In this document: positions 48,606-57,600 of the stretch, piece after piece
Layout: each line of letters starts with the position of its first letter
Numbering within the stretch: position 1 is the first letter of the stretch
From: Microthyrium microscopicum
Lineage: Eukaryota > Ascomycota > Dothideomycetes > Microthyriales > Microthyriaceae
Direction: 5' to 3'
Assembly (NCBI GenBank): GCA_010405405.1
Contig: MU004236.1
Coordinates: 2,238,070-2,302,069, forward strand
DNA: 64,000 bases
Program-made: the position numbers and the translations under genes
The notes under the pieces: model-generated
Seen by the model: the letters and a program-made list of their open reading frames with translations, nothing else
Database searches by the model: none
Told to the model about the DNA's origin: nothing

Positions 48606-50501
48606 ATGGATCAATCACATCCCAACGGAGGCCCTCCTCCGCCTCCTCCACCACCGCCTCATGGCGAAAATCCAAAATCCTCGAGCTCTTCTGGTCTGCC
48701 ACCGGGCAACTACGACATATTTATAATACCTCCTCATTCCGCTGGCGGAGGCTTTATCTACCTACCATCTTTGAAGCCTCAATGGAATAGCTTCATCGCC
48801 GGCGTAGCCTCTACGCTGTTCTGCGTATGGCTTTGGGTTATCGCACAACCTGTTCTCAAAGCATGGGTCCAGGCCGTCAGTCAATCGGGAAGCGGCTTTG
48901 GTATGCTGGTGCTGGCACTTGTAGTTGGTTTTGCTGGATGGGTCTATGGTAGAACCAATCTTCCCCCAGAAGCTGGAGCGGGACCAAAGTCATCTGGCTC
49001 ACCCCCTCCTAACGGATACCCTGGCACTGCTAATGGCGGACCTCGCGCTGGATCAGCTCCACCGCCTGGCGGACCTCAATGGGGTGGAGTACCACCTCCT
49101 AACGGGCATACACCTGGTGGACCTGGATTTGGAACTCATGGACCTGGTGCAGGATATACTAGTCATGGACAGCAACAGCATACTCACCAGCAGCAAGGCT
49201 ATCAGGGAGGACCAAATTACCAAGCACCACGAACTCCACCTCCCCCTTTCGAAGATTCGCCTCCTCCGACACCACCACCTCCTCCTCCAACGGAGCCAGA
49301 ACCCAAACCTCAACCCACCAATACCGCCTGGGAAAAGGCACGGGAAGAAACACGAAAGCGGGAGGAAGAACGGAAGAAGCAAGAAGAAGTAAAAAGAAAA
49401 CTGGAAGATGAAAGACGGAAAAAAGAAGAAGCCGAGCGAGCTGCAAAGGCAGCTGCTGAAAAACAAAAATGGGAGCAAATGCGAGCACGAGAAAAGGAAG
49501 TCCGAGAACGAGAGGCCAGAGAGAAGATTGCACGGGACCGGATAGCTAAAGACAAGGCTGAAAATGCGTCCAAAGAAGCTAAAGAGAAAGCTGACCGAGA
49601 TGCTCGCCTCAAAGCGGCTCAAGAACGGGCAGAAAAGCTTCGAGCTGAGCGGGCGGCTTCGGAGAAAGCTGCTAGCGAACGAGCAAAGAGTGAAAAGGCC
49701 CTTCCGACCTATGGAGTTGGTGAGCGCACTAATCCTTACTCCCTTCATGTGCCTGTCATTCCTGCGGCGCCAAAATCTACAACTGGAGCTTCAGGCCCCA
49801 GAAATGCACCATCGGCGAATGCTCGACCACCATATCATCACCCCACTGCTCAGTCTTACGTAGGTACTGCAACAGACACTGCTTACAGGCCATACGACAA
49901 GCCTCCAGTACAAACAAGCGCACGCTCACAATCCTCTTATGCCTCTGAATCTTCATACGCCGCCTCTGAGTCTACGGCACGAACATCGCCCCCGCCTAGC
50001 ACGCAGGAGCCATATTCGACTAAAGACCCTGGCAAGATTATTCTCCATGGCGCTTTCAAGTTCAACAATCTTTTCCCAACTGGACCGGTTGCCAGCGTCA
50101 AACCCGATGACAATGGCATCTCCGATGGCCTGATTGTTCGCATCAGCTCTCAAGGCTTGTTTTTAGACGATGACAAGCGCGCCGAAGGATTGCGGCAGTG
50201 GGATATCAAAGCCTGGACTCTCACGGCCATTGAGGTATGTACTTCCCAGCTCTTGTGTACGTTGTCTTTCTAATTGGCCTGTTAGACTGCCCAACGACGT
50301 TCTGTCACACTTGTGCGTGCCAGCATTCGCTCACAGGACGATAACAAGATCTGTTACGTTATCCCAGCCTCCGAGTCCTGGAAAGTCACCAAAGGTCTCA
50401 AGGATCTCAAGGGCGGCTCATTGATCCGCTCCACTTGCAAGGAGGGTGTCATCAAAGATGCTGAGGCCAATCGCCTGTTTGCGTCAATGGACATCGAGTA
50501 G
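48606..50501 (+). CDS. Proline-rich membrane protein with long charged coiled coil
   Basis: Two exons, 48,606-50,234 and 50,286-50,501, with a 51-nt intron (GTATGT...GTTAG), give 614 residues. In order: a poly-Pro start, two hydrophobic segments (about residues 62-82, FIAGVASTLFCVWLWVIAQP, and about 98-118, GFGMLVLALVVGFAGWVYG), a Pro/Gly-rich linker, a Glu/Lys/Arg/Ala-rich coiled coil (about 240-365, with REEERKKQEEVKRKLEDERR), a Ser/Thr/Tyr-rich linker and a C-terminal domain of about 160 residues. The last ends with a compact fold split by the intron (WDIKAWTLTAIE | TAQRRSVTLVRASIRSQDDN) that resembles a PH-like or stress-adaptor module. It appears to be a filamentous-fungal family; the function is not known to me. 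Confidence 0.85.
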
Positions 50502-51165
50502 TCGAGCATTACAGAGGATCCCAGGTACATGTGTGTATACTGAAGTAGTACGTGACTCTACGACAATGTCTCTACGGCAATGCGATCGGCTGGCAGTATT
50601 CGAGAACGACAGGGGCGGAGGATTTTGCATATGTGTTTCATTTTCGAGCTGGTGTTCCGTGTGTGGTGTTTTATTCGTTCGAAGCCAAAGTGATGGAAGA
50701 GATACCCCCCGTTTTGTCCACGTCGTGTGGAAAAAGTACTTTTATTGCATAGGAACTTGCGTGTTCTGTCTGCATCAGCGTTGGAGTTTTGCGCTTTTTT
50801 TCGAACTAGCTTGTTGGGCCTGATTTGGCTTCGCTGGGCGTGTCTATAGATTAGATGATAGCTGGATTGTGTATGAAAGCTACGTATGGTGGGAGAGAGA
50901 TGAAGGGGACGAGGTGTTGTGATGAGTTGAGGCAAGGAGGTTGTATATAGGATGTGGAATGCAGAATGTATATTGAGATTGATGTGTTGTACAAAGAATC
51001 AAGTGAACGATACGACTGTAGTATGCAAGCTCTTAACTTCTCCTATACAATCATGGGGTTTCTTGTGGGTTCAATATTGTTGTTCGTAAGGGAGTACAAA
51101 ATTCTATCAAGGCTATGCTACATATTATACATTATAGCAATAGATCCATCTCATTCAACTCCCCA
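50502..51165. other. Convergent intergenic region
   Basis: About 660 bp between converging genes. It holds both 3' ends. No gene, repeat or RNA was recognised; the T/A content rises toward 51,100. Confidence 0.45.
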
Positions 51166-53303
51166 TCATCCATAGTAATCTGTCCGGATCGTAGGTGTCG
51201 GAACATAATGATCTGTCACAACAAATCTACTCTTTGCTGAAACAGTCTGATACTCAGCAGGCAGTGAAGAAAGTGGTAGATGAGCATCATTGTTTGCGTA
51301 TCGAGCTTCTTGCGCCCTCAACTCCTGCTCAACCGCTTCCTGTTGTTGTCGTTTCTGACTCCCCGATGGTAGTATCCCTTTCAGGCGTCCCAGCTTTTCG
51401 CGCACGAAACTTGGTCGAGAGCGCAACAGGTGAGAAGTCGGAGGTAAGTCCTTCTGGGTAACGGGAGTGTGGAGGTATGTCCAGAAGTCATTGTTCATAT
51501 CGACGCCGAGTATTGTGGCTGGTGTAAGCTGACATGGTGACTTTGCTGCTTTTTGATCTTTGGCAGAGGTGTGGATTGAAACGGGGGTCTTGATGAAGCA
51601 TTGGTTTAGCTTGATGTTGTCAATATATGAAAGTGGGCCGGGCGGTTGTAGATAGCTAAGAAGGACTTGTGCTACCCTTCGAGCCAAGTTGTGGAGGATT
51701 AAGTCTGCTTCTAGCTGTTCTGTTTCGGCGTCGGCGAAATCGAGGATTTGTTGGAGGGTTACTGCTACTATCGCGAATAGGCTGAGCTTTTTCGACGTGT
51801 ATTCTGGTTTGTTGATGTCCTGAATGTTGGAGTCGCGAAGAAGCCATTCCAACGTATGAGAGACCCATTCGCTTGCTATTGCTCGTAGGCTCTGTATTCG
51901 TTGGATAGTGTCGGCTTGCTTGAGCTCTAGTTGGAGAGGGCGCAGTTGTTGACGCATGGTTGCATCTATAGAGAACTTTTTGTTAAGATCATTGTCAGTG
52001 ATGTGTTCGACAAAGCTTTCGAGGATGAAGCGTGCATCTGGGATTTGGAGATTATTTAGGATTGCGTTCGTTTTGACGAAGATGTTGAATGCACATAGAC
52101 CGCGCAGACTTTCTTTGCGGTTTGAATTAGTGTTTTGGTCGAAGTCGTATTGCGTTACGCTGTGATAGAGAGTGTTGAGTAGATCATCTAGTTCTAGCAA
52201 GTCTTTGGACGCACGAGAGTCCTGAGTGAGGTCGAAGAAGCAGTGCCTTTCAAGGTTTGACTTATCTTGTTCAACATTTAGAAGTGAAGATGGTTGGGTT
52301 TTCAGAACCACTACAAGTCGTCAATTGATTTCTGAAGTATTTGGACGCCGCTCAACTTACGGTATTGAAACGGGTTCTTGTCTTTGAGGGTTGACCGAAT
52401 ACATTCTCTCTTCGTCTTCACACAGCGAGCACACTGTATGTCGCCAGAACATTGTTCCTAGACAATCTAGTCAGCTACGATGATGCTGGCTAAAGATGAC
52501 AGCACCTCTCAACGGCATGGCAAAATAAATGGCGTACTCCCATCATCTCTGATGGCGCCCAGAGGCTACGGTCTGTTATTGAGTGCTTTATTTGCCATAA
52601 AGGGCGTCGGCTTGGGAGTATTTATCAGATACGATGGGAATTAATGCGCTCTTTGGTTAGCAGCGCTGGTGGTAGCCATCAGAGTTGATGGGAGTACGCC
52701 ATTTATTTTGCCATGCCGTTGACCCCTATATGCTTTTCCCAGTGAAGCGAGCAAAGTGCTCACCCTGCCCATCTATCCGCTTATGAGCAGACTTACCTGC
52801 TGAGCTTTGCATGCAAGGCACTGTTTGCCCAAACCATCAATCTTCAGCTTTTTCTCAGTCTTTTCAGCACTGCGTGACATCGTGGAATCAGAGCCACTCG
52901 AGGCTCTAAAATTGAACTTATCTCTCCTCCAAGAGCGTGATTTTCGAACAGTTTTGAGACCTTCTGTATTCTCACTAGCCTGTAGATTGTTTGCTGATTG
53001 TTTCGGTTCCGCGCCAAGTGCGTTCTCATATTTCGAATTTGCTGGTCCAGGAGAATCTACTATCTCGATTTCGGGCACAGCTATTTCGTCTGCAACTACG
53101 CTTTTATCAATTGGTGTTTGGTTGGTAACTTCTTCGCGGTCTGGCGCATCAGATGATGCGCCATCATTGCACACTGAATTCTGCCGGTTTCTCTGGAAGC
53201 CAGCCCACTCTTCCGCGCTTGTGCATTCTTTGATGAGCTTTCTAAATCCTTCATGCCGCCTGGTGTCGTTACTGCCAGTCATAGGCGCGAGCTGGTCCGG
53301 CAT
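51166..53303 (-). CDS. Zn(II)2Cys6 transcription factor with internal zinc cluster
   Basis: Three exons, 53,303-52,797, 52,457-52,361 and 52,310-51,166, give 582 residues with phases 0 and 1. Joining exon 1 to exon 2 creates CLACKAQQ-EQCSGDIQCAR and CVKTKREC: Cys162, 165, 172, 178, 181 and 188. That is exactly C-x2-C-x6-C-x5-C-x2-C-x6-C, the fungal binuclear zinc cluster that binds DNA. The cluster lies after a 160-residue disordered N-terminus rather than at the start, and is followed by basic residues. The C-terminal ~390 residues are largely helical (LLELDDLLNTLYHSVTQ and IVAVTLQQILDFADAETEQL), fitting a regulatory region. The first intron, 339 nt, interrupts the cluster and contains a 212-bp MITE. 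Target genes are unknown. Confidence 0.88.
52510..52721. mobile_element. 212-bp MITE with 47-bp terminal inverted repeats
   Basis: The left end, from 52,510, reads CAACGGCATGGCAAAATAAA and continues to GATGGC at 52,556. The right end, 52,675-52,721, is its reverse complement with one mismatch in 47 bp. About 118 bp lie between. There is no coding capacity. The six bases outside are ACCTCT on the left and ACCCCT on the right, a possible imperfect target duplication. It sits wholly within the first intron of the zinc-cluster gene. High arm identity suggests recent insertion, and it has no RIP-like decay. Confidence 0.88.
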
Positions 53304-53768
53304 TGCGTGTTCATTACTAGCTTTTGAAAAAAGAAAAATAGGGGCTTAAGGTACAAGTACAGCGGTGTTTTGGTTGAGAACAACTTTCGACTTGGCCATC
53401 GTATATGTGAAAGGATAGACAGCTGGACATCGACTGGAGTCTGGGGACGTCCAGTCTATAAATACGCGCGCTTCCTCCCTCCCGTGCGCCACGAGTCTAA
53501 CGAAGTCTGAAAATATTGTGGAATCGCCATAAACAGCTTAGCGCAAATAGTCTGTGGTGGCTTGTAGCTGCGTATATTCAAGCAAAGACGGTAGAATTAT
53601 TAATATTCTTGATATTTCTAAACTGATACTCGAGTGAGTAAACATCTAATAGGTACTTGAGTAGTGATACCTCAGGCTAGGTACCGCAAGCAGTGCCGAG
53701 AAGTCCTTCATCTACCAAGCCTACAAACATTCTACAGTACCATTATCCAAGCTTCAAAGCAGGTTCTT

Positions 53769-54531
53769 TTACTTGCCCAGCATTTTGACATCATCATTGC
53801 TATCCTTCTCAACGGTGCCCTCCTCGACCTTGTCATTATCAACACTGGTCTCTGCTCTAGGCTCGCCTGGAGCCCCTGAGCCCCACAGCCCATCATAGAA
53901 AGCGGGGACTTTCCCAGATCGCAGCGGAAGGCTAATAGTTGGAGTAGAAGCATCAGGAATTCGAAATTGGTTGATGAGATCTTTGCGTGTCATGCGTTTT
54001 GTGGCACCGGGGGAATTCATGCTGATGGCTTCAGTAATGCGGCGCTTAGCTGAAAGACCACTAAGGTCAAGGTTTTCAGGACGCTTTCTCGTTCTCTTGC
54101 TAGTGTTCGAAGCCGGAGCAACTTCTGGTTTGTCATGGGTGATATCATATGATAGCGCCGGATGGTTCTTTGGCAACGTGAGATATTCAGGATTTGGAAC
54201 GGAGTCGGTTGCTGAGGGCGAAGCAACATCCATGGTCCCGTCATGTTCCTGAACCTGATCAACTTGTGAAGTTGGACCTGGATCAGTTTGCGAAGCTGAA
54301 ACCTCTGCGTTTGGATCAATAGCTGAAGTCGAATGGGCTTCTGGGGCTGGATCAATATCCGAAGGTGGTTCAAGTGATTCAGCTGGCAAACATGGATGAG
54401 CCTCAGGAACTGGTCCAGTTTCTGGTTTTGGAGAGGTGCCACGTTTTGACCAGGTTTTTCCATTTCGTGGTCAAGCCCTTGACATCCAGCACCAACTTTT
54501 GACCAGTATTAGTTTGTGCTTCAGCCTCCAT
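53769..54531 (-). pseudogene. Frame-shifted Pro/Ser/Asp-rich reading frame, perhaps 3' part of its neighbour
   Basis: From ATG 54,531 one frame reads MEAEAQTNTGQKLVLDVKGL up to a run of five A (54,459-54,455 on the minus strand). The frame one base over then stays open for more than 200 codons to 53,769, but has no ATG of its own before residue 50 or so. Dropping one base of the run would join KWK to TWSKRGTSPKPETG. The body is acidic and Pro/Ser-rich, followed by NTSKRTRKRPENLDLSGLSA and a MTRKDLINQF segment that suggest a nuclear, disordered protein. It lies in the same frame as the preceding gene across TAA (54,657) and TGA (54,540). A real indel, an unseen splice or a sequencing error in the homopolymer are the options. 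Confidence 0.5.
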
Positions 54532-54654
54532 TCTAGATCAATCTTTCGCAGACATGAAATGTCCTAATATAGTTGAAGACTTGAGCTCGAAGGAATCGTC
54601 GCTTTCGGTCTCGTCAACGTGAGCCGCAGATTTGGCGGCTTTGGCTTTCTCGCG

Positions 54655-55312
54655 TTATTTCTCTTCAAATTCAGCAATGAGCGGTGCCATGGCTTCAGGG
54701 TCATTTACTAGCGTGTCCATTTCATAACTAGAGAAAGCTGTCAGTATAAGATGAAGCTTTTCGTCTCTACACTTACTCCAATTGTTCTTTTGCGTCGTCA
54801 AACGCATGATTTTGAAGGTAAGGAGCCTCTGCGTCCTCTTCTATGCGCTGCTGGGTGAGATTTTCGAGCTTGCGTTCCAAGATAGCCACGTATGGGTCTG
54901 TACCACCATCTGGTGGAGGCCTATAGAATTGAGCGCGAGCTCTATAGCGAGCTACTACAGAATGTAGCTTGTAGTACCAGATATTGGCCTAACAGCAGTC
55001 AATTTCCAATTCCAAAGATAGTGTATCAATGCTTGAATATCTTACTTCGTCGTCCCAGGAGTCTTTTGAGTCGATGCCAACGATAAGATTGCTGGCTTGC
55101 CACTAAGGCATGGTCAGGTTATACTCACGGCAGGGAATCGTATAACTTACCACAATATCAAGACCAGGTTCTTCTAGATTAACTCTTACAAGCCGCAGCG
55201 CATCCTCAAAGTTTTTCGATTGATTGGCTTTGTGTGCTTCGGAGAAGCGATTGTTGCATCTCTTTGCCTCTTCATCGAGCGGGACGACTTTTTTTTCTAC
55301 GGTAGAAAACAT
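54655..55312 (-). CDS. Unrecognised four-exon gene, possibly truncated by a nonsense change
   Basis: Exons 55,312-55,151, 55,102-55,046, 54,988-54,777 and 54,727-54,655 are joined by introns of 48, 57 and 49 nt with GTAAG donors and TAG acceptors. The protein is 167 residues: MFSTVEKKVVPLDEEAKRCN, a helical N-terminus (HKANQSKNFEDALRLVRVNL), then ANIWYYKLHSVVARYRARAQ, FYRPPPDGGTDPYVAILERK and an acidic end. I do not recognise the family. It stops at TAA (54,657-54,655) after AEFEEK, yet the same frame continues with protein-like sequence (REKAKAAKSAAHVDETESDD) to TGA at 54,540 and beyond to an ATG at 54,531. CAA-to-TAA and CGA-to-TGA changes would explain both stops. The whole locus lies within 3 kb of the right AT-rich island. 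Confidence 0.6.
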
Positions 55313-56405
55313 CTTTGACACTTTGATGATGACGAGAACCGAAACGAGGTGGAGAGGACAGGAAAAAGAACAGAAGCTTTTGGTCTTCGGAGGTTGTGTT
55401 TGAACTTTGCGCGGTGGTGCCAGCGATAGACACAACAAGAGTTAGAGGATTGCGAATTTGCGAGGTTGTGTTTGCGCGGTGTTGACCGCGGTGGAACAAT
55501 AAGAAATATGAGGATTGTGCAGTGTTGACACAAGTAACAATTCGAAGTCTGCTTCGATACAGTGAAACATATGGATATGGGGGGTGAAATGAAGGCTTCT
55601 TGAACATTGAAGCTTGAGAGGTGGGAGGTAGCCTGGTAGCCTGTAGGTGAAGTGTTTCCGTGGGGCTGCGCGTCAATGTCATTGGAACGGCACGTGCAGC
55701 AAGGCAGAAGCAACGCACCTCGTTGATTGGCCAATATCAGCGTATCTTGTGTGTTGATTGGACGACGGCCTAGCTTGGCAGCCTTTTTACAGCCTAATCG
55801 GCATCACGCAGTAACAATTTAGCAAACAAGCTTTCAAGCACCCAACACACCTCATTTTGAGCACACTTGGAGCTTCAAAACTATAACCCAGTCTTGCTCG
55901 CTTCTGAATTCTTTCCGCAGCCTCTTCAGCCCGGAAATTCCCTCTTCTCCGCGATAGATGATAGTATATACAGCAGAGGTTAATAGATGGGATGAGATGA
56001 GATAGCTATGCTCTAATTGCATATCAAGTCAGAGCTTTTTGACGTAAGCTTTGTTGATGGAGCCGAAATTGACGCCAAAATTCAGCCTGATGTAATCAGC
56101 CAATCGAGTGGCGTGAATCCCTACCATTCAACCAATCAGATCGACGGTACTCTACCTCAGAACCCGGATGCTACCACCACTTCTCGATCGTTCTGGACGT
56201 GTGTTTGCGATGCCGTGTAGATACCTTGCTCTTCTATCTGACAATCTGAACTTGTGTTCTACGTAACAGTCTCTATGGTGTCCTTCGTGCTTCTAAATTC
56301 ATACAGTACTATGTAAAAAGATCTCCGCCCTGCCAAGCTCAACATCCTCAACTTCACTTCATCCCAACATTTCTCAGCCTAACATACGGTAACCCCAAAC
56401 CAAAA
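55313..56405. other. Intergenic region before the right island
   Basis: About 1.1 kb of normal composition. Overlapping open frames upstream of 55,312 on the minus strand lack a convincing start or domain. The segment should contain the promoters of the minus-strand gene at 55,312 and the plus-strand gene at 56,406. Confidence 0.45.
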
Positions 56406-56516
56406 ATGCTATCACTGACTTCAAAAATCCTTCTCTTCATCATTCCGGTTGTCACACCCGCACTTTATATAATCTACCTTAATCGTAAACTCTCCCGCGC
56501 CATTACCCTTACTAGT
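56406..56516 (+). pseudogene. 5' fragment of a gene cut off at the AT-rich island
   Basis: From ATG 56,406 the frame reads MLSLTSKILLFIIPVVTPAL, continues to YLNRKLSRAITLTS and has a good signal-anchor profile (hydrophobic residues 8-24, then basic). At about 56,517 the composition changes abruptly and the frame ends in AT-rich DNA. No continuation could be found in the island. The simplest reading is that a transposable element inserted after codon 37 of a membrane-anchored protein gene. Alternatively the first exon ends here and the intron is very AT-rich; the donor-like G|GTAACT at 56,536 could serve. Confidence 0.5.
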
Positions 56517-56879
56517 ATGCTAGGGCATAGGTTAGGTAACTTATTAGGGTTAACCTAATATATATAGGTTCTTAGCATTAGGTTAGGTTTTAAAAATATT
56601 TTATAAAACCTATACCTAACCTAAGTAAGATAAAATTATTATAGGTTAGACCTAAGGAACCTAAAGGACCTAAATTAGGAACTTATTAGGTAAGGTTTAT
56701 TTAGTATATAACCTATTTAGATTATAAAGGAAAGATTACTATACCTAATATAGTTAGTAAAAGCTAAGTAAGTAAAAATAATCTAGTATATAAATTAAGA
56801 AGTTAAAAAAGTATTAATTAAAATATTTAGTATAGTATATAAATTAAACTATGTATTAACTAGCTACTACTACTAAAAC

Positions 56880-57600
56880 CCTAATAACTAGTTTAAATCT
56901 TCTTCTTCTTATTAGCCTTACTAAAGACTATACTTATTAGTAGTTACTTTTACTTATTCTCTAATTTCTACTAAAAGGTAGACTTAAATATTAGTTTATA
57001 AACTCTTTTACTAGTAGCTACTATAGGTAGAAGCCTACTAATATCTTTTAATAATTATCTATAAAAAGAATCTTAAGTATTACTATCCTTTGCCTTATTA
57101 CTATTCTTACTACTATCTAAATTTATACTATAGAATCTAGAAAAAGTCTCTAAGCTTATAAATCTACTAGTACTAGTACCTTTAAGGTTTTCTTCTTCTT
57201 TAATAAACCTAAAACTAGTATTATTTTTATTATTAAAACTATTTTTACTAGCCTTATCTATATCTTTATTTAAAATATTATTATCCTTACCTAAATTATT
57301 TAAATTATCTTCTCTATTAGAAATAATAAATAACCTATCTAAATCTTTATAATAAGTTATATAATTAAATATCTAATAATATATAGCATTAAAATTACTA
57401 AAACAAATATAATTAAGTAAGGTATTTATAGGTTATTTTATAATTATATTAATATATTTTTTATACATACTAACCTCTACTTTAATCTTATTAAAACTAC
57501 CTTAATAGTCTAAAATATTAGCTATTAATTTAGTAAACTTATTATTATTATATTAGTAGAGTATATCTTATAATAGTATAAGGTTATAAAATATCTAAAA
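56880..57600 (-). pseudogene. RIP-degraded reading frame in the right island
   Basis: On the minus strand one frame holds long protein-like runs: NNNKFTKLIANILDY, SFNKIKVEVSMYKKYINIII, TLLNYICFSNFNAIYY, YITYYKDLDRLFIISNREDN and NTSFRFIKEEENLKGTSTSR. It is broken only by stops that could come from Gln or Trp. The later part is Lys/Ser/Asn-rich and ends near FSKANKKKKI. The family is not recognised; a transposon-encoded protein is likely because the surrounding DNA was targeted by RIP. Confidence 0.45.

Noticed and set aside
49053-49748. 231-codon minus-strand frame in the coiled-coil gene
   Set aside because: Leu/Phe/Ser-rich antisense of a Lys/Glu/Arg-rich coiled coil; a standard shadow frame, not a membrane protein.
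56017-56220. 67-codon plus-strand frame before the right island
   Set aside because: No domain or signal and an ordinary chance length; the nearby ATG at 56,406 has a better protein profile.
13005-56516. A secondary-metabolite or other biosynthetic cluster
   Set aside because: The genes are unrelated housekeeping and hypothetical genes; the synthetase, transporter and zinc-cluster regulator are tens of kb apart with housekeeping genes between them.
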